Shown here: in pieces, positions 15,134 through 23,843 of the stretch
How positions within the stretch are numbered: position 1 is the stretch's first letter
Layout: each line of letters opens with the position of its first letter
Translations under genes and position numbers: made by a program
Assembly: GCF_900176255.2 (NCBI RefSeq)
Contig: NZ_FXEG02000003.1
Span: 372,001 to 436,000, forward strand
Source: Mycobacterium ahvazicum
GTDB lineage: Bacteria; Actinomycetota; Actinomycetes; Mycobacteriales; Mycobacteriaceae
Direction of reading: 5' to 3'
DNA: 64,000 nucleotides
The notes under the pieces: generated by a model
Databases searched by the model: none
What the model was told of the DNA's origin: nothing
The model's input: only the letters and a program-made list of their open reading frames with translations

Positions 15134-15448
15134 CGAACCGACCTTACTCGTAGTTTGCTGGCGCGGCGGGTCGTCGTTTCGTCTATCCGTCTGTGCAGTT
15201 TGCTGAGTGGGGTGGCCGAACAGGAGTCCGAGGAACCGCCACGGCGCGGTCCCTACCCAAAAGCATTGCGCCACAATCCTTTAGAGTTACCACAGCACCA
15301 GCGACACGCTGCGCAGCCATCCGGAGTACGCCGTGTGACAACAGTTTTGGCCCGGCTCGGCAATCGGCGAATTACCCATGATGGAAATCCCAGGACCAGG
15401 GATAGACTCACGTTCAGCGGACTCGTGCTGGAAGGGGAGCGTAAAACC
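15134..15448. promoter_or_regulatory. aceA upstream region with 9-bp direct repeat
   Basis: Non-coding interval of 315 bp. The direct repeat AGTTTGCTG occurs at 15152-15160 and 15197-15205 (45 bp apart). GTTTGC is the core of the RamB consensus known from acetate-metabolism genes of corynebacteria and mycobacteria, so RamB control is possible but unproven. No terminator or other gene is seen. Confidence 0.35.
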
Positions 15449-17749
15449 ATGGCCATCATCGACGCGGACACTGAGGTCCCCGCCCCGTTCGACGAAGACG
15501 TCGCCGCCGTGCAGCGATACTTCGACGATCCACGGTTCGCCGGGAAGATACGCCTCTATACGGCCCGCCAAGTAGTAGAGCAACGCGGCACGATACCGAC
15601 CGACTACACCGTCGCGCGGGAAGCCGCGGCGGCCTTCTATCCCCGCCTGCGCGAGCTTTTCGCGGCCAAGAAGAGCATCACCACCTTCGGCCCGTACTCA
15701 CCCGGGCAGGCCGTGAGCATGAAGCGAATGGGCATCGAGGGGATCTACCTCGGCGGCTGGGCTACCTCCGCCAAGGGGTCCACCACCGAAGACCCGGGTC
15801 CGGACCTGGCGAGCTACCCGCTGAGCCAGGTGCCCGAGGATGCGGCGGTGCTGGTGCGCGCGTTGCTGACCGCGGACCGAAACCAGCAGTACCAGCGGCT
15901 GCACATGAGCGATCAGCAGCGCGCGGCGGCCAAGGAGTACGACTACCGGCCGTTCATCATCGCCGACGCCGACACCGGTCACGGCGGTGACCCGCATGTG
16001 CGCAACCTGATCCGCCGCTTCGTGGAAGCCGGCGTGCCCGGCTACCACATCGAGGACCAGCGTCCGGGCACCAAGAAGTGCGGTCACCAGGGCGGCAAGG
16101 TTTTGGTGCCGTCCGACGAACAGATCAAGCGCCTCAACGCCGCCCGCTTCCAGCTCGACATCATGCGGGTGCCGGGCATCATCGTCGCGCGGACCGACGC
16201 CGAGGCGGCCAACCTTATCGACAGCAACTCCGATGAGCGCGACCAAGCGTTCCTGCTCGGCGCGACCAACTTGGACATTCCGTCGTACAAGGCCTGTTTC
16301 CTGGCGCTGATGCGGCGCTTCTACGAGCTGGGCGTCAAGGAGCTCAACGGTCATCTTCTCTACGCGCTCGCCGACGGCGAGTACGGCATCGCCAACGCGT
16401 GGCTCGAGCGTCAGGGCATCCTGGGCCTGGTCTCCGATGCGGTCACGCAGTGGCGGCAGGACGGTCAACACTCGATCGACGACCTCTTCGACCAGGTCGA
16501 GTCGCGGTTCGTTGCGGCGTGGGAGGACGACGCCGGGCTGATGACCTACGCCGATGCCGTGGCGGAAGTGCTGGCATTCGGCGAACGCGAGCACGACGAA
16601 CCGGCGACCATGAGCTCCGACGAGTGGCGCAAGTTCGCCGCTCGGGCGTCGCATTACGCGGCTCGCGAAAAGGCCCGAGAGCTGGGTGCCGCGCCGGACT
16701 GGAGCCCCGAGCTGGCCAGGACGCCCGAGGGTTACTACCAAGTGCGCGGCGGCATTCCGTACGCGATCGCCAAATCGCTCGCGGCGGCGCCGTTCGCCGA
16801 CATCCTCTGGATGGAGACCAAGACCGCGGACCTGGCCGACGCCAAGCAATTCGCCGACGCGATTCACGCCGAGTTCCCCGACCAGATGCTGGCTTACAAC
16901 CTCTCGCCGTCGTTCAACTGGGACACCACCGGCATGACCGACGAAGAGATGAAGCAGTTCCCGGTGGAGCTGGGCAAGATGGGCTTCGTCTTCAACTTCA
17001 TCACCTACGGCGGGCATCAGATCGATGGCGTCGCCGCCGAGGAGTTCGCCACCAACCTGCGCCAGGACGGCATGCTGGCCCTGGCCCGGCTGCAGCGCAA
17101 GATGCGTCTGGTCGAGTCGCCCTACCGGACGCCGCAGACACTGGTCGGCGGTCCGCGTAGCGACGCCGCGCTGGCCGCATCATCGGGGCGCACCGCGACC
17201 ACCAAGGCGATGGGCAAGGGATCGACCCAGCATCAGCATCTGGTGCAGACCGAGGTGCCCAAGAAGCTGCTGGAGGAGTGGCTGGCGCTGTGGAGCGAGC
17301 ACTACCAGCTGGGCGAGAAACTTCGGGTCACGCTGCGGCCGCGCCGCGCCGGCTCGGATGTGCTGGAGCTCGGGATCGTCGGCGAGGGCTCTGACCCGCA
17401 AGAGCAGCTGGCCAACGTCGTCGTCGACCCGATCAAGGACCGGCACGGCCGCAGCATCCTTCAGGTGCGCGACCAGAACACCTTCAGCGAGAAGCTGCGC
17501 CAGAAGCGGCTGATGACGCTGATCCACCTTTGGTTGGTGCATCGCTTCAAGGCCGATGCGGTCTACTACGTGACGCCGACCGAAGACAACCTGTACCAGA
17601 CCGAGAAGATGAAGTCCCACGGGATCTTCAGCCAGGTCTACCCCGAGGTCGGCGAGATCATCGTCGCCGAGGTGAACAAGCCGCGCATCGCCGAGCTGCT
17701 CAAGCAGGATCGGGTGGCGCTGCGCAAGTTGATCACCAAGGAAGACTAG
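15449..17749 (+). CDS. aceA: Isocitrate lyase 2, full-length ICL2 type
   Basis: 766 residues. It cleaves isocitrate to glyoxylate and succinate (glyoxylate shunt) and, by family knowledge, can act as methylisocitrate lyase. The catalytic loop KKCGH is at residues 209-213 with Cys211, and the Mg2+/substrate region [10 protein letters not shown] precedes it. The extra C-terminal domain (about 600-766) distinguishes ICL2 from the 430-residue ICL1; ICL2 enzymes are reported to be activated by acetyl- or propionyl-CoA through it. In M. tuberculosis H37Rv the locus is split into aceAa/aceAb (Rv1915/Rv1916); here it is uninterrupted. ATG at 15449 has AAGGGGAG nine bases upstream; earlier in-frame codons are not coding-like. 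Confidence 0.96.
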   Translation: MAIIDADTEVPAPFDEDVAAVQRYFDDPRFAGKIRLYTARQVVEQRGTIPTDYTVAREAAAAFYPRLRELFAAKKSITTFGPYSPGQAVSMKRMGIEGIYLGGWATSAKGSTTEDPGPDLASYPLSQVPEDAAVLVRALLTADRNQQYQRLHMSDQQRAAAKEYDYRPFIIADADTGHGGDPHVRNLIRRFVEAGVPGYHIEDQRPGTKKCGHQGGKVLVPSDEQIKRLNAARFQLDIMRVPGIIVARTDAEAANLIDSNSDERDQAFLLGATNLDIPSYKACFLALMRRFYELGVKELNGHLLYALADGEYGIANAWLERQGILGLVSDAVTQWRQDGQHSIDDLFDQVESRFVAAWEDDAGLMTYADAVAEVLAFGEREHDEPATMSSDEWRKFAARASHYAAREKARELGAAPDWSPELARTPEGYYQVRGGIPYAIAKSLAAAPFADILWMETKTADLADAKQFADAIHAEFPDQMLAYNLSPSFNWDTTGMTDEEMKQFPVELGKMGFVFNFITYGGHQIDGVAAEEFATNLRQDGMLALARLQRKMRLVESPYRTPQTLVGGPRSDAALAASSGRTATTKAMGKGSTQHQHLVQTEVPKKLLEEWLALWSEHYQLGEKLRVTLRPRRAGSDVLELGIVGEGSDPQEQLANVVVDPIKDRHGRSILQVRDQNTFSEKLRQKRLMTLIHLWLVHRFKADAVYYVTPTEDNLYQTEKMKSHGIFSQVYPEVGEIIVAEVNKPRIAELLKQDRVALRKLITKED

Positions 17750-18008
17750 TCGTCACCGCCAACCTGTTCGCGAAATTGCTTGGTGGGCTTGGCATTTCGT
17801 GATGCCGCGGTTACACCGCGCGATGGTTCGTGTCCTGGCGGACGAGGCCGTCATTGTGCTGTCGCACAACGCACGCGTAACGCCGCTACCCGCCCCAAAC
17901 GTGAAAGCGATCACAATGGCTACTTTCGCGTCCTGCAATAGTTGCATAGGTGTACATTATCTATTGAACAGACGTGCAGCAGACCTAGAACGGCGAAAGG
18001 ACACTTCG

Positions 18009-18239
18009 ATGAAGTCTTCAACCAAGATGACGATCACCACCTTCGGTGCGGCGAGCGCACTCGCTCTCGTCGTCGGAGTCGGCGGCGTCGGGCCCAGCCT
18101 GGCCGCAGCCGCGCCCGCCCCGGTGACCCACGCTTCGTCCAGCGCCGCGCCGGCGAGCCAGCAGGTCGCCGCCGCCGCCCCCGGCAAAGTGCATAAGGCC
18201 GTTCTCGTCGCCTGCATCTCGGGCCTCAACTGCGGATAG
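18009..18239 (+). CDS. Small secreted peptide with C-terminal two-cysteine tail
   Basis: 76 residues from ATG at 18009, with GAAAGGAC about eight bases upstream. An N-terminal signal peptide (ASALALVVGVGGVGPSLA) is followed by a short Ala/Ser/Pro-rich mature part ending in the residues ACISGLNCG, in which two cysteines six apart can form a small disulfide loop. Upstream of the gene is an AT-rich stretch (about 17935-17970) that is the most promoter-like sequence nearby. A perfect stem-loop at 18266-18291 ends the transcript. It is therefore a free-standing monocistronic gene for an exported mini-protein. I know no function. In-frame sequence upstream to 17799 is not needed. Confidence 0.7.
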   Translation: MKSSTKMTITTFGAASALALVVGVGGVGPSLAAAAPAPVTHASSSAAPASQQVAAAAPGKVHKAVLVACISGLNCG

Positions 18240-18265
18240 GCGCCAACCCGCATCAAGCAACCGGC

Positions 18266-18291
18266 GGCCCATCTCGACTACGAGATGGGCC
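18266..18291 (+). terminator. Stem-loop terminator after the small secreted peptide gene
   Basis: Perfect 11-bp stem GGCCCATCTCG / CGAGATGGGCC with a 4-base loop, and outer CAAGC...GCTTG pairing that lengthens it. There is no U-run, which is common for mycobacterial intrinsic terminators. Confidence 0.75.
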
Positions 18292-18380
18292 ATCGGCTTG
18301 TCTGCTCCTCGTCGCGCGGTTTGCGACCGGCACCAACGGGTACGAAGGAGTGAGTTTTGCTGAATGTCGGGAGGAGTCTG

Positions 18381-18767
18381 ATGAGAACGGAAGCTCGGAC
18401 CGCGGTCGCGCTGTTCGGCGGCGCGGCCATGCTCGTTTTGACGGTTGGCTGCGGCGGAGGCGGCAACAAAGCGCCTAGTAGCACCACAACTACGACGACC
18501 ACGACGACGTCCAGCGTCGCGCCGTCGACCGCCCCGGATACCGGCAGCCCGAGCGGCACCGGCGGGCCGGGCGGCGGCGGTGGCACCGTGCCCGGTGGCC
18601 CGACCGGCGGTGGCGGACCGGGCGGGGGAGGCGGCAGCATTCCCGGCGGTCCCACCGGTGGTGGCGGGCCCGGCGGCGGTAGCGGCAGCATCCCCGGCGT
18701 TGGTGGCGGCGGCGGCGGACCCGGTGGTGGCGGCGGTTGCGTCGGCAACATCTGCGGCGGCACCTGA
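18381..18767 (+). CDS. Glycine-rich putative lipoprotein with tandem Gly/Pro repeats
   Basis: 128 residues from ATG at 18381 (GGAGGAG just upstream). An N-terminal basic-hydrophobic signal ends VLTVGC, a weak lipobox (Thr at -3) with Cys24 as the candidate lipidated residue. Next comes a Ser/Thr run (about ten consecutive Thr) and then about 75 residues of GGPTGGGGPGG-type repeats interrupted by (S/T)(I/V)PG; the C-terminus is CVGNICGG, again a two-cysteine tail. It is low complexity, so an exported surface or spacer role is likelier than enzymatic. The neighbouring secreted peptide also ends with two cysteines. A long Pro-rich antisense frame here is an artefact of GC skew. Confidence 0.65.
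   Translation: MRTEARTAVALFGGAAMLVLTVGCGGGGNKAPSSTTTTTTTTTSSVAPSTAPDTGSPSGTGGPGGGGGTVPGGPTGGGGPGGGGGSIPGGPTGGGGPGGGSGSIPGVGGGGGGPGGGGGCVGNICGGT
18573..18747 (+). repeat. Imperfect tandem GGC/GGT-rich repeat encoding Gly/Pro units
   Basis: Repeated copies of a unit of about 50-60 bp encoding roughly GGPTGGGGPGGGGGSIP. Copies differ by a few bases. Likely to vary in copy number between strains by slippage or recombination. Confidence 0.6.
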
Positions 18768-18789
18768 TCGCGCCCTGCCTCACTAGGAC

Positions 18790-18842
18790 TTGCTCGGGGT
18801 AGCCGAGGGGGCCGTGTCGATCTGGCCCCCTCGGCTGAGCAA
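18790..18842 (+). terminator. Strong stem-loop terminator
   Basis: A 13-bp perfect stem (AGCCGAGGGGGCC with its complement) around a 10-base loop at 18801-18836, extended by TTGCTC / GAGCAA arms outside. It ends the glycine-rich lipoprotein transcript before the LLM gene promoter. Confidence 0.8.
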
Positions 18843-18952
18843 CCCGAACACGCGGCGGTTGAGACAATCCACGCCGTCGCGCCGCTGAGCTATTTTGAGG
18901 CTCGCCGGCCTGAGTTATGGTTCTCCGCAACGCGTCAGCAAGGAGACCTTCG

Positions 18953-20119
18953 ATGGCGAAGCTCAGGTTCGGATACTTCATCGCGCCGTTCCACCGCGCG
19001 GGCACCAACCCGACATTGGCCATCCAGCGCGACCTCGCGTTCGTCCAGCACCTCGACGCCCTGGGCTTCGATGAAGCGTGGATCGGCGAACATCACTCGG
19101 CCGGCAGCGAAATCATCGCGTCGCCGGAGATCTTCATCGCCGCCGCCGCGGAACGAACCAAGCGGATCAAGCTGTGTACCGGGGTCATCTCGCTCTCGTA
19201 TCACAACCCGCTGTGGGTCGCCGACCGGCTGATGATGCTGGACCACCTCACCCATGGCCGAGTGATCGGCGGGGTGGGCCCCGGCTCGCTGCCCAGCGAT
19301 TCGTCGATGATCGGGCTGACCCCGACCGACACCCGGGAGTTGTTGGACACCAACCTCGACATCGTGGTCCGGCTGCTGCGGGGGGAGACGGTGAGCGCCA
19401 AGACCCCCACGCATGAACTCCACAACGCCAAGCTGCAGCTTGCCCCGTACTCCGACGGTGGGGTGCCACTGGCGGTGGCCGCGGTCGCTTCCCCGACCGG
19501 CGCACGGCTGGCCGGCCGGCACGGCATCGGCCTGCTGTCCATCGGTGCGACGCTGACCATCGAGGGCTTCAACGCGCTGCAATATCACTGGGACATCGTC
19601 GAAGAACGCGCCGCGGTGTTCGGCACCGAGGTCGATCGCCGGAACTGGAGCCTGGTCGGGCCGTTCCATGTTGCCGAAACCGACAAGCAGGCGCGCGAGG
19701 ACGTGAAGTTCGGCCTCGAGCCGTGGTTCCGGTACTTCCAGAAAGTGGCCGCGTTCCCGCAGATGACCATGCCAGGCGAGCAGATCGACGAGATGATCGA
19801 CGTCATCAACGAGAACGGGGCGGGCGTGATCGGCACCCCGGAGCGGGCTCGGGCGCAGGTGCAGCGGATGTGGGACCAGTCCGGCGGCTTCGGCTGCATG
19901 TTGCAGATGGGCCACGAGTGGGCCAACCCGGCGGCCACCAAACGGTCGGCCGAATTGTTCGCCGCCGAGGTGATGCCGCACTTCCAGGGTCAGGCACAGC
20001 CGACGCTGGATGCGGCCGCGCGGGCCAGCGAAGCGCGCGAAGGGCTGGCGGAGTCGCAGAACCAGGCCGTCGAGCACATGACCAAGAAGTACCAGGACGA
20101 GCTCAACTCGAAGGCGTAG
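18953..20119 (+). CDS. LLM class flavin-dependent oxidoreductase (limonene monooxygenase-like)
   Basis: 388 residues, luciferase-like TIM barrel. The N-terminal LRFGYFIAPFHRAGTNP, the conserved GFDEAWIGEHH motif at about 38-49 and IIASPEIFIAAAAERTKRIKLCTGV match LimB-type FMN monooxygenases. These insert oxygen in small hydrophobic molecules using reduced flavin; the true substrate is unknown. ATG at 18953 has AAGGAG seven bases upstream, so the open frame from 18917 is not used. The charged C-terminal helix (AREGLAESQNQAVEHMTKKYQ) is beyond the barrel. The last 17 bases overlap the convergent flavoprotein gene. Confidence 0.9.
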   Translation: MAKLRFGYFIAPFHRAGTNPTLAIQRDLAFVQHLDALGFDEAWIGEHHSAGSEIIASPEIFIAAAAERTKRIKLCTGVISLSYHNPLWVADRLMMLDHLTHGRVIGGVGPGSLPSDSSMIGLTPTDTRELLDTNLDIVVRLLRGETVSAKTPTHELHNAKLQLAPYSDGGVPLAVAAVASPTGARLAGRHGIGLLSIGATLTIEGFNALQYHWDIVEERAAVFGTEVDRRNWSLVGPFHVAETDKQAREDVKFGLEPWFRYFQKVAAFPQMTMPGEQIDEMIDVINENGAGVIGTPERARAQVQRMWDQSGGFGCMLQMGHEWANPAATKRSAELFAAEVMPHFQGQAQPTLDAAARASEAREGLAESQNQAVEHMTKKYQDELNSKA

Positions 20120-21677
20120 TCGCGCCCAGCCCGAACCAGCGCGCGAGCGCCCGGCGAAGCTCGGAGACATCGGGCGACGCCGCCGACGATGCCCACGCCA
20201 CGTAGCCGTCGGGGCGCACCAGTAGTGCGGTGGCCGGCACCTCGCTATCGGGCCGTCCGACGGCGACGGTGAGCTGGTCGGCGGCGTCGGTGACCGCGGC
20301 GGCCACGCAGCCGGCCTCGGTGAGATCGATCAGCAGGGGGAGTCCGGTGCGGGCCAGCTCCGCCACGCGTCTCGTCTCGCCGCCGTCCGTCACACCGAAC
20401 TCGGGCACCCAGTGTCCGGTCAGCGGATGCGCGTCCGGGTCTGTGCTGTAACGGTTTTCGGCCCCGGATATCAGGTTGCTCAGGCGGCGGGCGATGTCGG
20501 AATCGGTGAGCAGTTCGGAAAACAGTTGCCGCAGGGCGGTGACCTCGGGCCCGGGCCGCACGAGTGCCAGCTGCGCGCGGCTGTGCATGATGACGCGCTC
20601 GGCCGCGGGCCGGCGCTCGGCTTCGTAGGTCGTCAGCAATTCGGGCTCGACGCGCCCACGCAGGACCGCGGCGAGCTTCCAGCCGAGATTCACCGCATCC
20701 TGCAGGCCTAGGTTGAGCCCCGGGCCGCCCATCGGGGAGTGGACGTGCGCGGCGTCGCCGACCAGGATGACCCGTCCCGCCCGATACCGTGACGCGATTC
20801 TGGAGTTGATCCCGCAGAACCTGCGCAGATCGGGCGGCACGTCGGGTGACACGGCCCGCAGCGGCACGTCGGCACCCAGCACCCGCTTGGCGCTGGCTTC
20901 GAGTTCGGCGAGGCTCATCGGTGGTTGGTCGTCGATGCCGTCCACGGGTTCCTCGCGGGCCGCTCTGTCCAGCTCGAAGACGATCGTCGCCGCGCGGCCG
21001 CCAAGCGCGCCGTAGGCGAAGACACCCTGATCGGCCCGATGGAACTGCAGCGGCGGCACCCGGCCGAACCCGGGGATGTCCAGCCCGCCGCTGACCGGGT
21101 CGATCCACTCCGCGGGCGGCAGCACGTCGAATCCCATCCGGACGACAAGGTCATACGACGACATCCCGGGAAAAGCGATGCCGGCCAGCTTGCGCGTCAG
21201 GCTGGTGCCGCCGTCGGCGCCGATCAAGTACTTGCTGCGCAGCTGATAGGTGCCGCCGGGCCCGGCGACGTCGACCGTGACAGCGGCGCCGTCCTGGTCG
21301 AAACCGGTCAGCGCGTGACCCCATCGAATGTCGACACCGTGTTGGAGCGCCCGATCGGCGAGCACCTGAACCAGCTTGGGTTGCTGGACGGGCAGCAGGA
21401 AGACCTGCGAGTCGGTCATCGACGTGAGATCCAACGGGAAGGCCGCGAACATCGGGCGAGGGTTGAGCCGGGGCGGGTCCGCGGTTCCCGCCAGTGCGCC
21501 GTAGAGGCCGCGATGGTCGAGGATCCGGACCCCTTGCCCGATAACGCCGTTGGCACGCCGCATGGGGTTGGGGCCGGGCATCGGGTCCAGCACCACCGGA
21601 CGGATCCCGTTCAATGCCAGTTCGCCGGCCAGCATCAGCCCGTTGGGACCGCCACCGGCGATGACGACGTCAATCAC
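20103..21677 (-). CDS. FAD-dependent aromatic hydroxylase, rifampicin monooxygenase-like
   Basis: 524 residues of the PHBH/class A flavoprotein monooxygenase family. GGGPNGLMLAGELALNGI (8-25) is the FAD motif, a DG motif occurs in LIGADGGTSLTRKLAGI, and the GD motif GDAAHVHSPMGGPGLNLGLQD is complete. A thioredoxin-like C-terminal domain ends the protein. This layout, with an MPGPNPMRRANG segment, is shared with Rox-type rifamycin monooxygenases and with polyketide hydroxylases; drug inactivation is a possibility, not shown. GTG start at 21677. Upstream, between it and the Gln-rich gene, a small hairpin (GCCGAC-AAAC-GTCGGC, 21706-21721) may be an operator. Confidence 0.88.
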   Translation of the reverse strand: MIDVVIAGGGPNGLMLAGELALNGIRPVVLDPMPGPNPMRRANGVIGQGVRILDHRGLYGALAGTADPPRLNPRPMFAAFPLDLTSMTDSQVFLLPVQQPKLVQVLADRALQHGVDIRWGHALTGFDQDGAAVTVDVAGPGGTYQLRSKYLIGADGGTSLTRKLAGIAFPGMSSYDLVVRMGFDVLPPAEWIDPVSGGLDIPGFGRVPPLQFHRADQGVFAYGALGGRAATIVFELDRAAREEPVDGIDDQPPMSLAELEASAKRVLGADVPLRAVSPDVPPDLRRFCGINSRIASRYRAGRVILVGDAAHVHSPMGGPGLNLGLQDAVNLGWKLAAVLRGRVEPELLTTYEAERRPAAERVIMHSRAQLALVRPGPEVTALRQLFSELLTDSDIARRLSNLISGAENRYSTDPDAHPLTGHWVPEFGVTDGGETRRVAELARTGLPLLIDLTEAGCVAAAVTDAADQLTVAVGRPDSEVPATALLVRPDGYVAWASSAASPDVSELRRALARWFGLGATTPSS

Positions 21678-21802
21678 TTAGCCCAGCTTAATTGTTGGGC
21701 AGCGGGCCGACAAACGTCGGCGCAGCTGACAGCGCGGGATTTCATAATGCGGCACCAGCCGCTTCCCAGCTCACAGCTAACGACGGGGCGCATACCTGGA
21801 GC

Positions 21803-22099
21803 ATGAGCACCCCTGGGCACCACCAGTTCACGCGAGTCGTCTTCGCCGGGGTCGCGGGCATCGCGATGCTGGCATTCGTCGACGCGGCGCACGTGCCGGC
21901 CGGCTACGGCACATTCGGCCACGTGCGCGTCACCGCCGACGACAACGACGACCAGGCGCAACTACAGCAGCAACTGGCCCAGCAGCAGTTGTTGTTGTCC
22001 GAGCAGCAAGCCGAGCAACAAAACGAAGCGGCCCAACAGCAGTTCGAGCAAGACATGCAGCAGGCGCAGCTGACCGAGCAACAGGCCAACAACCCCTAG
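21803..22099 (+). CDS. Exported Gln-rich coiled-coil protein
   Basis: 98 residues. A single hydrophobic segment (FTRVVFAGVAGIAMLAFVDA, about 9-28) serves as signal or anchor, followed by about 55 residues very rich in Gln, Leu, Glu and Ala (LQQQLAQQQLLLSEQQAEQQ) that would form a coiled coil outside the membrane. ATG at 21803 has GGAGC just before it. The Gln-rich stretch is encoded by repeated CAG/CAA codons. No known family. It is divergent from the Rox-like monooxygenase and convergent with an SRPBCC gene. Function unknown. Confidence 0.65.
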   Translation: MSTPGHHQFTRVVFAGVAGIAMLAFVDAAHVPAGYGTFGHVRVTADDNDDQAQLQQQLAQQQLLLSEQQAEQQNEAAQQQFEQDMQQAQLTEQQANNP

Positions 22100-22113
22100 C
22101 CTGCACCGTCAGG

Positions 22114-22560
22114 TCAGCGCTCGGCCGCCTTCACAAGGCGATCCGCAAGAAGCTTGACCGCGCCGCCCAGGGCCGCGCGCGTCGCCGGCCCGGTTCCGCG
22201 AATCCTCTCGACGAACGATCCCGACCAGCGGATGTCGGTTCCGCCGTCCGCGTTGGGCGTCAGCACCACCTCGCCCCGGTAATCCTTTGCCGGCGACGGC
22301 CCCACCAGCTTGTAGACCTGCCGGCGATCCTGCTCGTACTCGACAATCTCCTCACGCGCCAGGATCGGAGGCACCCCGACCTGACGAATCGCGCCGACCC
22401 CACCCGGCGCCGGATCACCTTGGCGCGCCCAACTCGAGCGCAGCACGACCGGCTTGGCCCAGCTCGACCAATCGGCCCCGTCCGCCAGCAGCCGGAACAC
22501 GGTTGCGGCAGGCGCACTACAGGTCCGATTGACCTCGAACGAAAATTTGCGACCTGACAT
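22114..22560 (-). CDS. SRPBCC family protein
   Basis: 148 residues from ATG at 22560 (SGRKFSFEVNRTCSAPAATV). The helix-grip layout is clear: N-terminal strand, the F-x-L-L-x-D-x-x-W-x-x-W segment (FRLLADGADWSSW), and a C-terminal helix (ALGGAVKLLADRLVKAAE). Mycobacterial proteins of this kind are often annotated polyketide cyclase. An open frame upstream to 22650 is non-coding in character. It is divergent from the beta-lactamase-like lipoprotein at 22682 with 121 bp between them. No partner regulator. Confidence 0.8.
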   Translation of the reverse strand: MSGRKFSFEVNRTCSAPAATVFRLLADGADWSSWAKPVVLRSSWARQGDPAPGGVGAIRQVGVPPILAREEIVEYEQDRRQVYKLVGPSPAKDYRGEVVLTPNADGGTDIRWSGSFVERIRGTGPATRAALGGAVKLLADRLVKAAER

Positions 22561-22681
22561 AGCCGCGTACCCTACCGCCACCGCGGTAGACCCGGCCCCG
22601 CGGGGCGGACCTGGGGCGACGCGGGTGTCAAGGCCGGCGCAATCCGGCACACACCGGCCGCCTCACGTGCATACTCACCGT

Positions 22682-23839
22682 GTGCGGGTTCCGGGTGGTC
22701 GCGGTGTAGCGCGGCAACCCCGTCGGCACACCCGAGTGACGCTGGTGTGGTGCGCGGTCGTGTTATCGCTGTGCAGCTGCGACAAGGAGACGGTCACCCC
22801 CGCGTCGAAAGCGCCCACGTCTACCAGCAGCGCCACCCTCAACTCGAAGGACAACCCGCTGATCAAGGCCAACAGTCAGCGGGTGCTCGACGACGCGGTC
22901 AACGCCACAGCGCCCGGCTGCTCGGCCGCCGTGGGTTCCAGTGGCACCGTCGTGTGGACCGGAGTGCGCGGCCTCGCCGACACCGCGACCGGCGACAAGA
23001 TCACACCCGACACCGTGTTCGACGTCGGCTCGGTGTCCAAGCAGTTCACCGCCACCGCCGCCCTGTTACTCGCCGATGCGGGAAAGCTGGCCCTCGACGA
23101 CACACTCGCCCAGCACCTGCCGGAATTCCCGAGCTGGGCCAGCACCGTCACGATCACCCAATTGATCCACCAAACCAGCGGCATCCCCGAATACGAAGGG
23201 CTGCTGGCAAAGCAGGGGTTCGCGGTCGGTGACCGGACCACGCAGGAACAAGCGCTGCAGGCGGTGGCGAGGGTGCCGAAGCTGAATTACCAGCCGGGCA
23301 GCCAATTCCGGTACTCCGACTCCAACTATTTGTTGCTCGGCGAGATCGTCCACCGGGTGTCGGGGCAGCCGCTGCCGCAGTTCCTCAGCACGGAAATCTT
23401 CCGTCCGCTCGGCCTGGGGATGGTGATGGATCCCGTCGGGAAAGTTCCGCACAAGGCCGTCTCCTACGCCGGCGGCAGCGACGGATACCGGATGACCACT
23501 TCGGCGTGGGAGCAGATCGGCGACGGGGCGGTCGAAGCCTCACCCAGCCAGCTGGTGCAGTGGGGCGACAATTACCGCACCGGTCGCGTGGGTGGGCCCA
23601 AGCTGCTGCAGGCGCAGCTGGCGGGGGCGGTGGAGATCGGGCCCGGCATCCCCGTGCACTACGGCGCCGGGATCTACATCAAGGCCGACGGCACGCTCGA
23701 CCACGACGGCGCGTCGCCCGGCTTCGTCACCGCATTCCGCGTCAGCAAGGACCGGCAGACAGCCATCGCCGTCAGCTGCAACACCGACGACCAGATCCCG
23801 GAAGCCCTGACCGACTCGTTGGCGAAACTCTGGATGTAG
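22682..23839 (+). CDS. Beta-lactamase/transpeptidase-like serine hydrolase lipoprotein, Rv1922-like
   Basis: 385 residues from GTG at 22682. An N-terminal signal ending LCSC gives lipobox Cys33, then a Thr/Ser/Ala linker. The hydrolase domain has the SxxK motif SVSK (Ser117, Lys120) and the second motif at YSDSN (Tyr211), where the usual Asn of YxN is replaced by Asp; this YSD form is common in esterase/peptidase members. It is therefore more likely an esterase or D-amino peptidase at the cell surface than a beta-lactamase. Its place near an Rv1924c/fadD31 pair agrees with Rv1922 of M. tuberculosis. Lipase LipD (Rv1923) is not present here. Confidence 0.85.
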   Translation: MRVPGGRGVARQPRRHTRVTLVWCAVVLSLCSCDKETVTPASKAPTSTSSATLNSKDNPLIKANSQRVLDDAVNATAPGCSAAVGSSGTVVWTGVRGLADTATGDKITPDTVFDVGSVSKQFTATAALLLADAGKLALDDTLAQHLPEFPSWASTVTITQLIHQTSGIPEYEGLLAKQGFAVGDRTTQEQALQAVARVPKLNYQPGSQFRYSDSNYLLLGEIVHRVSGQPLPQFLSTEIFRPLGLGMVMDPVGKVPHKAVSYAGGSDGYRMTTSAWEQIGDGAVEASPSQLVQWGDNYRTGRVGGPKLLQAQLAGAVEIGPGIPVHYGAGIYIKADGTLDHDGASPGFVTAFRVSKDRQTAIAVSCNTDDQIPEALTDSLAKLWM

Positions 23840-23843
23840 CTCG

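Noticed and set aside
15155..15448. N-terminal extension of isocitrate lyase
   Set aside because: Low-quality leader; AAGGGGAG precedes the ATG at 15449 and the family starts there.
17806..17869. Small dyads CGCGGT-TAC-ACCGCG and TTGTGC-TGTC-GCACAA after aceA
   Set aside because: Short arms (6 bp) common by chance at this GC content; not strong enough to call a terminator or operator.
18278..18763. Pro-rich antisense frame opposite the glycine-rich lipoprotein
   Set aside because: Produced by reading GGC/GGT codons backwards as GCC/ACC; no signal peptide and no ribosome binding site.
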